This document shows positions 1 through 5,357 of a stretch of 20,461 nucleotides of DNA, one piece after another (the first letter of the stretch is position 1; each line of letters starts with the position of its first letter). This DNA comes from JAWAAW01 sp038884575 (GTDB taxonomy: Archaea; Nanobdellota; Nanobdellia; Woesearchaeales; ARS49). A program made the position numbers and the translations under genes. Location of the stretch: positions 1-20,461 of the forward strand of contig JAWABQ010000013.1 in assembly GCA_038884575.1 (NCBI GenBank), given 5' to 3'. The notes beneath the pieces were generated by a model. The model searched no databases. It was given only the letters and a program-made list of their open reading frames with translations, and was not told the DNA's origin.

Positions 1-215
1 TTTGCAGGGTCCTTGAGTGCGTATTCTGCCTTGTAAATGTCCCTGATTTCCTTTTCTGCCATCATGAGCTCATTGCCAGAAGGCACTTTCATCTTTTGAG
101 AACTTTGCTCGTCCTGAACAGCATAAGCCTGCTGCTGAGGACCAGCATAATTAGTGCCAAACATGCCTAAGGCTGCAAATCCTGCCAGTGCCAGTTCAGC
201 AAGCGTCTTCCCCAT
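1..215 (-). CDS. Secreted protein, N-terminal part (cut by window edge)
   Basis: The reading frame starts at ATG 213-215 and runs off the left edge, giving about 71 residues. The N-terminus (MGKTLAELALAGFAALGMFG) has one positive charge followed by a hydrophobic run ending in small residues, as in a signal peptide or membrane anchor. A Gln-rich stretch and then a charged, probably helical segment follow. A TATA box (249-256, read on the minus strand) lies 33 nt before the ATG, which leaves a leader of about 8-10 nt. I do not recognise the family and cannot give a function; the rest of the protein is outside the window. Confidence 0.7.
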   Translation of the reverse strand, partial: MGKTLAELALAGFAALGMFGTNYAGPQQQAYAVQDEQSSQKMKVPSGNELMMAEKEIRDIYKAEYALKDPA

Positions 216-433
216 TTTAACCACTTAATAATGGCTATGTTTTACTAGTATATAAATGTTTCGGTTTTAAGGTTTGGTGGGGGATAACAGCTTATCCCGC
301 CCCATACCTCTTGAACTATTTAATGCAGGATTTGTGCGTCGTGAATATCTTTGATTCGCACGAACAAAAAATGTTTATGGTTGGTCTCTGTGGCGTAGCC
401 ACCCAATTTGGATTAGTTATTTATTAATTGTAG
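216..433. other. Intergenic stretch with three short hairpins, no gene seen
   Basis: No convincing reading frame is present. It holds the TATA box of the leftward gene (249-256) and three inverted repeats: GGGATAA/TTATCCC at 281-298 with a 4-nt loop, GTGCG..AAT/ATTCGCAC at 334-361 with a 5-nt bulge, and GTGGC/GCCAC at 390-402. All lie downstream of tRNA-Pro on the minus strand, so they could act in 3' processing or termination; nothing shows that directly. Confidence 0.5.
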
Positions 434-507
434 TGGGGCTACCCGGATTTGAACCGGGATCGCTTGGTCCCAAACCAAGCAGTCTGGCCAGGTTAACATA
501 TAGCCCC
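434..507 (-). tRNA. tRNA-Pro (anticodon UGG)
   Basis: Read on the minus strand, acceptor arms GGGGCTA and TAGCCCC pair perfectly, followed by discriminator A73. The anticodon stem CTTGG/CCAAG closes the 7-nt loop TTTGGGA, giving anticodon TGG (Pro). The T arm is CCCGG-TTCAAAT-CCGGG. The D stem has three pairs and one T-T mismatch at 10-25; G18-G19 are present. CCA is not encoded. No intron. An AT-rich box at 534-542 (minus strand) lies about 26 nt upstream of the 5' end and is the likely promoter. Confidence 0.95.
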
Positions 508-545
508 TGACAAACTATATTTTTTGGCTTTTGTTTTTAAAACAT

Positions 546-603
546 ACGGACCCGCAGGCAGCGCCGGCTCGCTGAGGCTCACCGGCTGGTCTGCGGCTCC
601 TGA
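546..603 (-). repeat. 13-bp direct repeat of a tRNA-Arg 3' end around a GC-rich hairpin
   Basis: On the plus strand, ACGGACCCGCAGG occurs at 546-558 and again at 603-615. The second copy is the 3' end of the outer tRNA-Arg plus two flanking bases; the first is a stray copy 57 bp away. The DNA between is much more GC-rich than its surroundings and has nested inverted repeats (CCGCAG/CTGCGG enclosing GCCGG/CCGGC, or alternatively CAGCG/CGCTG). A second copy of a tRNA 3' end is what site-specific integration can leave, but no integrase is in the window. It could also be debris of tRNA duplication or a folded 3' trailer. Confidence 0.6.
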
Positions 604-619
604 CGGACCCGCAGGGATT

Positions 620-669
620 ACTTGAGGATGCAGTCCTCAAGTTCGTCGGAAATCAGCAGATTTCCGAGA
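620..669 (-). other. T-loop insertion (intron 2), 50 nt, two hairpins
   Basis: Minus-strand order: TC; hairpin 1 with arms TCGGAAATC and GATTTCCGA around loop TGCT (667-646); spacer CGA; hairpin 2 with arms ACTTGAGGA and TCCTCAAGT around loop CTGCA (642-620). It divides the T loop as TTCA / AAT; removal restores the standard TTCAAAT loop. Skeleton, length, loop sizes (4 and 5 nt) and end sequences match the D-loop insertion, while the arm sequences differ in paired, compensating ways. A weak splice-like pairing is possible between exon GTTC and GAAC (644-641), with the 3-nt bulge ATC, but the other half of a standard bulge-helix-bulge is missing. Confidence 0.8.
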
Positions 670-704
670 TGAACCCTGGTCTCGGGGTCCGAAGCCCCGA
701 ATTC

Positions 705-828
705 ACTTGCGGACTGACGGAGTCCGCAAGTTGCTCGGCAACGCCCCCGCAGGGATTTGAACCCCGGTCACGAGGTCCGAAGCCTCGTATTCTATCCAAG
801 CTAAACTACAGGGGCATTGTTGCCGACA
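705..828 (-). other. D-loop insertion (intron 1), 50 nt plus a nested tRNA gene
   Basis: Minus-strand order: TG; left arm TCGGCAA (826-820); loop CAAT (819-816); the complete inner tRNA-Arg (815-742); right arm TTGCCGA (741-735); spacer GCA; hairpin 2 with arms ACTTGCGGACT and AGTCCGCAAGT around loop CCGTC (731-705). Without the inner tRNA it is exactly 50 nt, the length of the T-loop insertion, with the same two-hairpin plan and the same terminal bases (CA before it, T-TCGG at its start, CAAGT at its end). C819 can also pair with G742, making an 8-bp helix around the inner tRNA. The exon bases CTTG (836-833) could pair with CAAG at its end, but that competes with hairpin 2. Confidence 0.8.
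742..815 (-). tRNA. tRNA-Arg (anticodon UCG), nested inside the other tRNA-Arg gene
   Basis: Uninterrupted 74-nt tRNA on the minus strand. Acceptor GCCCCTG/CGGGGGC has one T-G wobble; D stem GTTT/GAAT with loop AGCTTGGATA; anticodon stem CGAGG/CCTCG around loop CTTCGGA (anticodon TCG); T arm CGGGG-TTCAAAT-CCCTG; discriminator G; no encoded CCA. A20 and C35, known arginine identity bases, are present. It lies in the hairpin-1 loop of intron 1 of the outer tRNA. The 30 bases upstream have no TATA-like sequence, so it probably depends on the outer gene's promoter at 874-881. Confidence 0.95.
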
Positions 829-873
829 TGTCCAAGCTAAACTACGGGTCCAAGAATAACGACGAATAGGTGG

Positions 874-881
874 TATTTAAA
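874..881 (-). promoter_or_regulatory. TATA box of the tRNA-Arg block
   Basis: TTTAAATA on the minus strand, ending 22 nt before G1 of the outer tRNA. The same 22-nt gap separates TATA boxes from the start codons of several leaderless genes here (argS, aIF2 gamma, 9221, 10217, 10294, 16347, 20131), so transcription is predicted to start at or next to the first tRNA nucleotide. Confidence 0.7.
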
Positions 882-897
882 GATTGGTCAAGGAATG

Positions 898-926
898 CTT
901 GATTAGGGATAATAAACCCAATCAAG
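898..926 (-). terminator. Hairpin downstream of the thymidylate-synthase-like gene
   Basis: Plus-strand CTTGATT-A-GGG and CCC-AATCAAG form ten pairs with one bulged base and an 8-nt loop. It sits 45 nt after the stop of the leftward gene and before the tRNA promoter. It may end or protect that transcript, or insulate the tRNA promoter; no clear T-tract follows, so its role is a guess. Confidence 0.35.
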
Positions 927-970
927 GCGCTGCGGAGCGTAGTGACCCTCCTCATTATTTACTGCATTCT

Positions 971-1618
971 TCACGCCATCTTCAGTATTTTTTTGATGTG
1001 CGTGAATTGGTCGTGGAAGATGTGCGCTGATGTGGAGAACGTGGTTATGCTTCCTGTCTTCACTCCCAGCTTTTCAGCCACGTATTGCTGCAATACGTGC
1101 ATTTGGTATATGTTTGCCGGCCAGCCGAAGAACATGTCATTGCTTCTTATCACTGTTGTCATGTTGAGGCGGTTATTGCGTAGCTTGAAGTCAATTGCGA
1201 CCAGGCCAGGCATGTCGCGCTTCAGGGGGTTTGAGTCCTCAAGAGGGTCCCATAAGGTCAGGACTGCGCGTCTTGATGTGGGGTTGTTCTTGAGCAAAGG
1301 GATGATGAAATCGTTTATTTGGTTTTTTTGTTGCTGGAATGAGAACAGTCGTGGACCATAACTGTACGAGTATTCTGGCGCAAGATTGCTGTCAAGTACT
1401 GTTCTTGCTATGTCATCAAAGCTTGGATAGTCCCATTTCTGGAATGTGTTAAGCGCTGTTATGGGCCTTGTTGCATCAATCTCAGGGTGTTCTATCTCAA
1501 TTGCAAGGTTCATGAATTCCCTGCAGATTCTTTTATTCTCGTCTGTGAAGTCAATGCCGTGCTTGAGTATGTGCGACAGCGCAAGCTTCCATGCTTCGAA
1601 GACTGTTGTTGCTTGCAT
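971..1618 (-). CDS. Thymidylate-synthase-like protein lacking the catalytic cysteine
   Basis: 215 residues from ATG 1616-1618, preceded by GAGG and one base after the upstream stop. An in-frame TTG at 1630 is less likely. ThyA-fold signatures are in order: YGPR, SRRAVLTLWDP (phosphate-binding arginines), RSNDMFFGWPANIYQ (compare RSCDVFLGLPFNIAS of bacterial ThyA) and STSAHIF near the nucleotide-binding His. Where ThyA has the nucleophile in PPCH/APCH, this protein reads MPGL, so Cys becomes Gly and the next His becomes Leu. It is also shorter than ThyA (about 264 aa) and ends soon after the His motif. Methylation by the usual covalent mechanism therefore looks impossible. It may bind or modify a pyrimidine nucleotide differently, or act with the 529-aa partner upstream. 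Family membership is fairly sure, function unknown. Confidence 0.75.
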   Translation of the reverse strand: MQATTVFEAWKLALSHILKHGIDFTDENKRICREFMNLAIEIEHPEIDATRPITALNTFQKWDYPSFDDIARTVLDSNLAPEYSYSYGPRLFSFQQQKNQINDFIIPLLKNNPTSRRAVLTLWDPLEDSNPLKRDMPGLVAIDFKLRNNRLNMTTVIRSNDMFFGWPANIYQMHVLQQYVAEKLGVKTGSITTFSTSAHIFHDQFTHIKKILKMA

Positions 1619-1619
1619 T

Positions 1620-3209
1620 TTATTCCTCAATAAATTGTGAGAGCGTGGTTATCCCGCCTGTTTTGTGCCCTGAAAACTGTATTCTAAAAATAGGCAAGCC
1701 GTGATTTATGAGTATTTTGCTTATTTCGCCTATAAGCCCCGCAGGAGTTACAGTTCCAACCCTTTTAAATGTCATCAGGTCTCCGCCGTCAAAAATGCGC
1801 ACTATCTGCTCTTTTGATTTGATAATCTCCTTGACTTCAGGGCTTTCATAGTCATCTGCGGCCTTAATCACGCATTTCGGGAAAAGCGGCTTTGTGAATA
1901 TGTCCCTTACAAACTCCTCAAAGGCGCATGAATACGCAATCCTGAAACGAGTAGGCATTCCGCAGCTCTGGTAGATTGTTTCCTCGCTGACACAGTACTC
2001 ATCAACTGCCTTTTTGCTCTCCTGCAAAAACTGCAAAACAAAAGCCTGGTCAGCCCCAGGCACTTTCCAGCCGTAATTCCAGAACCTTACGCAGTTTCTG
2101 CTGAACTTGAAAAACTGCTTTGCCTTTGCAGGTGTAAGCTGTATTCCTCCCTTAAAGAACTCAGCGCTTCTCTTCCTCTGGCTCTCATTAGCCAAACGAA
2201 GGCTTTTCGCAACTTTGAGCATAAGGTCTGTGAAGCTGGCAATGGTCTTTGGATTGCTGCTAAAATATCTCTCAACATCGACCATTATTGTGGCATGGGC
2301 GCAGACAAGCCCTGGCACCTGTTCAAAAAGCCCTGACTTATACTCTTTCCATGCGTCATTTGGAAACGTATAAGGGCCTGCCTTGCCAAGTATGTAAGGC
2401 GCGCTGTGAACATTCTCGTTTTTGATGAAAATGTCCTCGCCTGCCTCGGAGTAAATGGTAATAAGCTTTTCAAAAAAGTCCTTGTGCTCAATAAGCTCGC
2501 GGGGATAAACATCAAAAATAAATGTGATATTGTGGGGCTTTTTGGTGCCAAGATAATTCTTAATAGGCGCTAAAACAAGGTCTGGCGAAGTCAGATTAGT
2601 CAAGTCAATGACCAGTGTGGCTTTTCTCCCGTAATCCTCGCATTTCTGGTTCAAAGACCTCAAGAATCCAATGCTTGTTCCAACATCGCCTTTTTGCAAA
2701 AACTGCTCAAAATCATTCAATCCTAAAGCATCATTTGAAGCTGAAAAAGCATTTGTGACTGCCTGGGAGAGGTCTGCAGCAGTCCTGAACTTGGGAGTTT
2801 CCAGAAGTATTGCATTAAGCCTTTCCAGCCATGCAAGGGGCTCAAGGCGGTATATGACCTTTTTCTGCTCATAACCCTCTATCGGCATTGCAGGAATGGA
2901 ATGCTGTTCAGGCACTGCAGCCTGAAAAGGCGCATCTGTCAAAACAAAGACCTTTTCCTTGTTCTCGCCTATTGTCTTAATGGCAAGAAAGCCATTCCTG
3001 ACCAGCTTGTTTAGGTGGTACAATATCTGCCTGTGAAGCTTTGCCTTCAATGCCCTTGCAGCTCTTGACTTTTCCCTGTCAGTATCAAGTATATCCTTAT
3101 CTATCGCCTCATAGCCAGGGGTTATCTTCTCTATGACATCTGTGGTAGAGTGGGCCACAGCTGGCTCACTCCTGAAGAACTCAAGGATCTGGTTCTCAAC
3201 CCCCCTCAT
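1620..3209 (-). CDS. 529-aa winged-helix-containing protein of unknown function
   Basis: I chose ATG 3207-3209 because a TATA box (3230-3239, minus strand) ends 20 nt upstream, which fits leaderless translation; an in-frame TTG at 3311 would lie beyond that box. Residues 1 to about 95 look like a winged helix-turn-helix: a helix with LEFFRSEP, a recognition-type segment LHRQILYHLNKLVRNGFL and a wing ending in EKVFVLTD. The remaining 430 residues match no family I know; they include ATLVIDLTN and HNITFIFDVYP (core strands of an alpha/beta domain) and a C-terminal part with several Phe/Arg motifs. The stop is one base from the ATG of the thymidylate-synthase-like gene, so the two are surely co-transcribed and probably work together. 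Confidence 0.75.
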   Translation of the reverse strand: MRGVENQILEFFRSEPAVAHSTTDVIEKITPGYEAIDKDILDTDREKSRAARALKAKLHRQILYHLNKLVRNGFLAIKTIGENKEKVFVLTDAPFQAAVPEQHSIPAMPIEGYEQKKVIYRLEPLAWLERLNAILLETPKFRTAADLSQAVTNAFSASNDALGLNDFEQFLQKGDVGTSIGFLRSLNQKCEDYGRKATLVIDLTNLTSPDLVLAPIKNYLGTKKPHNITFIFDVYPRELIEHKDFFEKLITIYSEAGEDIFIKNENVHSAPYILGKAGPYTFPNDAWKEYKSGLFEQVPGLVCAHATIMVDVERYFSSNPKTIASFTDLMLKVAKSLRLANESQRKRSAEFFKGGIQLTPAKAKQFFKFSRNCVRFWNYGWKVPGADQAFVLQFLQESKKAVDEYCVSEETIYQSCGMPTRFRIAYSCAFEEFVRDIFTKPLFPKCVIKAADDYESPEVKEIIKSKEQIVRIFDGGDLMTFKRVGTVTPAGLIGEISKILINHGLPIFRIQFSGHKTGGITTLSQFIEE

Positions 3210-3229
3210 GTCAGAATTAAGGCTTTTGT

Positions 3230-3323
3230 TATTTATAAAACTATTGTGTTTTGTTTCAGGATTTTTTTGAAACGGTTTGAAATTGCTATAAGGAATAGTT
3301 AAATGTTTCAAACGCTTATAAAT
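3230..3323. promoter_or_regulatory. Divergent promoter region with repeated GTTTCA/TGAAAC half-sites
   Basis: Two outward TATA boxes bound the region: 3230-3239 (minus) and 3315-3323 (plus). Between them are GTTTCA (3253-3258) and TGAAAC (3268-3273), an inverted pair 9 nt apart, then GTTTGAAA (3275-3282) and TTTCAAAC (3306-3313), an exact inverted repeat 23 nt apart. Such an array over both promoters is a natural operator. The small regulator-like gene starting at 3355 is the obvious candidate to bind it. Confidence 0.55.
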
Positions 3324-3354
3324 GATTCAAGACCGGATTGGAGGTGAATTTGAA

Positions 3355-3636
3355 ATGAACTCTAAACTGTCAAAAATCGAGCCGATTTTTGAGCATACTC
3401 GGCATTCGCGAAATGCCGATGTGTCAAAAAAAGACCAGGAAAACATCCCAAATGCCTATGAAATCGTAACAGGATACCGCAGTGTCAAGATCAGGAAGGA
3501 TGTGTTTGAACTGTTAAAACTCTACTGCCTTTGCCACAAGCAAAGCCCAAGGGACGTTGTCACAAGCATGCTTGAGACCAAGCTTGAGGCCTTCAGGGGC
3601 CGCCTTGAAGAAATCAGGCAGGGTGGCTCACAATGA
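3355..3636 (+). CDS. Small ribbon-helix-helix-like regulator
   Basis: 93 residues. ATG 3355 is chosen because GGAGGTG (3340-3346) precedes it by 8 nt, while the in-frame ATG at 3322 overlaps the TATA box. The N-terminal 45 residues are polar and probably disordered. Then YRSVKIRKDVFELLKLYCLC forms a strand and first helix, and SPRDVVTSMLETKLEAFRGR the second, the usual order of an MetJ/Arc-type DNA-binding unit. It is first in the rightward operon, overlaps the Nudix-like gene by 4 nt (ATGA), and stands beside the inverted repeats in the divergent promoter, so it may regulate itself and the leftward pair. The fold is inferred from pattern only. Confidence 0.65.
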   Translation: MNSKLSKIEPIFEHTRHSRNADVSKKDQENIPNAYEIVTGYRSVKIRKDVFELLKLYCLCHKQSPRDVVTSMLETKLEAFRGRLEEIRQGGSQ

Positions 3637-4019
3637 CAGAAGTTGCCAAAGTAATAGTGTATAACTCAAAGAACGAGTGCCTGCTTCAGCTCAGGGAAGA
3701 CAACCCCAACATTGAGTTTCCTTTGCACTGGAACCTCCTGGGCAGGGTTGTGGAAGAGTCAGACACTCCAATAAATGCAGCCAGGAGAGAACTCCTAAAG
3801 GCATTGGGAGTCTACATTGAGAATCCAAAACTGTTCAGGGTCCAAAACAATGACGGAATAAAACAGCACATATTCGCAGTAAAACTAGACATGAAGCCCT
3901 CAGAGTTCCATTTGGGCGAGGGCATTGAGGTCAAATGGTTCACCGAAGCAGAAATCAATACGGCAAAAATCGCGTTCAATTACAGAGGAGTGCTGAAGGA
4001 ATTTTTAGGAGGTAAATAA
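3633..4019 (+). CDS. Nudix-fold protein with a degenerate catalytic box
   Basis: 128 residues. The N-terminal strands VAKVIVYNSKNECLLQLRED and HWNLLGRVVEE and the later KWFTEAEI match Nudix hydrolases. The Nudix box (G-x5-E-x7-REUxEExGU) is altered: from G37 it reads GRVVEESDTPINAARRELLK, with one extra residue before RE, and the two metal-binding glutamates after REL are replaced by K56 and A57, before LGV. Hydrolysis by the usual Mg-dependent mechanism is doubtful. Isopentenyl-diphosphate isomerases also share this fold, and the HWNLLGR segment recalls ligand-binding variants. It overlaps the regulator gene by 4 nt and its stop abuts the next ATG. Confidence 0.75.
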   Translation: MTEVAKVIVYNSKNECLLQLREDNPNIEFPLHWNLLGRVVEESDTPINAARRELLKALGVYIENPKLFRVQNNDGIKQHIFAVKLDMKPSEFHLGEGIEVKWFTEAEINTAKIAFNYRGVLKEFLGGK

Positions 4020-5357
4020 ATGATAAGTGATTGTGGCATCATAAATGGTTTTGAATTTGTACGTTGCTGCACAATAAAAATTAGAGAGGATATTTGCAGA
4101 ATTGCAACAGAATGCGAGCGGAAAGTGGGCAAGTTAGACGGCATCGCAGTCTTTTTCTTTGGCTCCCTTGCTCGCCAGGAAATGATACCAGAATCGGATC
4201 TTGACATACTGATAATAAGGAAAAAGGACACTCCTCAATATTTTGCATTTAGAAAAGAATTCATTAAGCAGGTTTCGGCATTAAACTTCTGCAAAGTTGA
4301 CATTCCCGAGTGGGGCACGCTAAAAGACTGCCGAATTGCAATTTCAAAAAGTATTACTGAGGGAAATCAAGTTGCCGAGTCGCTTTTTGTTTATGGTGAT
4401 TTGTCTATACACGATGCAGTCGAAAAGCTAAAAAAAGCGCACAACACCGTAGAACGGCGTGAACGTGTCATTTGTTTTCAAAAACTGTATTTTGACCAGT
4501 ATTATGCACAAAAAACACGGCCAAACGGTGTGATGAACGTTAAGTACTGCCATGGTGGAACAAGAGACTTTCTTTTTCCATACTGGTTCGCACTGCTTAA
4601 GTCATACGACTTTCCTTCTGAGGAATCTAGTGTTGAGAACTCAATACTCTTCCTGCTCAAAAAAAGAATTATACCAATCACAATGTGCGCGCGTTATTAT
4701 AAAAGTGCAGAATTCCTAATACTTCTCAGGAATGCAATTCTTGCTCTTAACAGAGGCACTTCGGATGAGGGTCTTACTTATCTGGACGAAGCAACATTTC
4801 ATAAGATTCATGCTGCACACGTATTCCCTAAGCTAAAAACCATTGATGTGCTGAAAAAAGAGTGCATGAGGCAAGTGCATAATAATAAACTGCTTAAAGA
4901 CCTTGTTTGGAAACTGTTTTTAAATCATTTGAAGACCGCGCGTGGAAGTTCGTGGTTTAAAAAATTTAATATATTCCTTAAGGGGAAGATTAAAAGTATG
5001 AGGCAATTGCCAAGAAAGGATGTGCTTTTGCAAGTTGCATTGATTTGGGGGCTCTCAAAGAGACACAGGCTTTTCTCGGAAATATTCAGAAAACTGTCAT
5101 CAAGCAAGAATTGGGATGTTCTTTGTTCGCTCTGCTGCCATAAAGACTGCCCGCCTGAAATACTTGATAAGATTGGAAGGGGGCAAGGCTGTGTAAAAGG
5201 GTACGAATATGTCTTGAAGATTATAGGCCGCAATAAAAACACGCCATTTAAAACTCTTCAAGCAATCGCAAGGAACAACGGCTTGGAGGAAAGGTACAGG
5301 ATGGTGGCTGAAACTGCATGCTCTGCGGGGGTAATAAAAGCAAATGAAATGCCCTGA
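4020..5357 (+). CDS. GlnD/GlnE-like nucleotidyltransferase with C-terminal repeats
   Basis: 445 residues; ATG 4020 follows AGGAGG at 7 nt. The nucleotidyltransferase core FFGSLARQEMIPESDLDILI (residues 46-65) has G48-S49 and metal ligands D60 and D62, with D94 in KVDIPEWG as probable third carboxylate. NVKYCHGGTRDFLFPYW (173-189) resembles the K-GPGGLRD segment of GlnD/GlnE and DUF294 proteins. Near the C-terminus, CCHKDCPPEILDKIGRG and GRNKNTPFKTLQAIARN look like leucine-rich-variant repeats. It should transfer a nucleotide to a protein or small molecule; the catalytic residues seem intact. No HD or ACT domain is visible, so it is not a complete GlnD. It is in the middle of the island operon. 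Confidence 0.75.
   Translation: MISDCGIINGFEFVRCCTIKIREDICRIATECERKVGKLDGIAVFFFGSLARQEMIPESDLDILIIRKKDTPQYFAFRKEFIKQVSALNFCKVDIPEWGTLKDCRIAISKSITEGNQVAESLFVYGDLSIHDAVEKLKKAHNTVERRERVICFQKLYFDQYYAQKTRPNGVMNVKYCHGGTRDFLFPYWFALLKSYDFPSEESSVENSILFLLKKRIIPITMCARYYKSAEFLILLRNAILALNRGTSDEGLTYLDEATFHKIHAAHVFPKLKTIDVLKKECMRQVHNNKLLKDLVWKLFLNHLKTARGSSWFKKFNIFLKGKIKSMRQLPRKDVLLQVALIWGLSKRHRLFSEIFRKLSSSKNWDVLCSLCCHKDCPPEILDKIGRGQGCVKGYEYVLKIIGRNKNTPFKTLQAIARNNGLEERYRMVAETACSAGVIKANEMP

Larger units (their letters stand above)
604..851 (-). tRNA. tRNA-Arg (anticodon UCG) in three exons, hosting another tRNA gene
   Basis: Three minus-strand exons, 829-851, 670-704 and 604-619, join into a perfect 74-nt tRNA. 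Acceptor GGACCCG/CGGGTCC, D stem GTTT/GAAT (as in the inner tRNA), anticodon stem CGGGG/CCCCG around loop CTTCGGA (anticodon TCG), T arm CAGGG-TTCAAAT-CCCTG, discriminator G. Junctions fall in the D loop (most likely 21/22) and T loop (57/58), positions where introns are known in Thermoproteales tRNAs. The boundaries are set by comparison with the inner tRNA, 63 of 74 bases identical and the same length. A TATA-like TTTAAATA (874-881, minus strand) ends 22 nt before G1, so transcription should start at or next to the first tRNA base. No canonical bulge-helix-bulge motif is evident at the junctions, so splicing is unproven; an insertion-broken pseudogene is the alternative, although every stem is intact. 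Confidence 0.85.

Noticed and set aside
620..731. A short CRISPR-like or inverted-repeat array in the hairpin-rich tRNA region
   Set aside because: There are only two units, they are hairpins rather than direct repeats with spacers, and they sit exactly in tRNA loops.
620..828. Canonical bulge-helix-bulge splice motifs at the two insertions
   Set aside because: I looked for a 4-bp helix with 3-nt bulges at each junction. Only partial pairings (CTTG/CAAG for insertion 1, GTTC/GAAC for insertion 2) appear, and they are not the same in both.
669..869. A 66-codon plus-strand reading frame across the tRNA-Arg block
   Set aside because: It lies wholly on the complement of the tRNA exons and insertions and its peptide is a translation of tRNA antisense; no ribosome site.
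942..1361. A 139-codon plus-strand frame opposite the thymidylate-synthase-like gene
   Set aside because: The minus-strand frame has clear family motifs; the plus-strand frame has none and no ribosome site.
3210..3311. An in-frame TTG start at 3311 adding 34 residues to the 529-aa protein
   Set aside because: It lies upstream of the TATA box at 3230-3239, so a transcript from that box would not include it.
3322..3354. ATG 3322 as start of the regulator gene
   Set aside because: It overlaps the TATA box, while ATG 3355 has a GGAGGTG at proper spacing.
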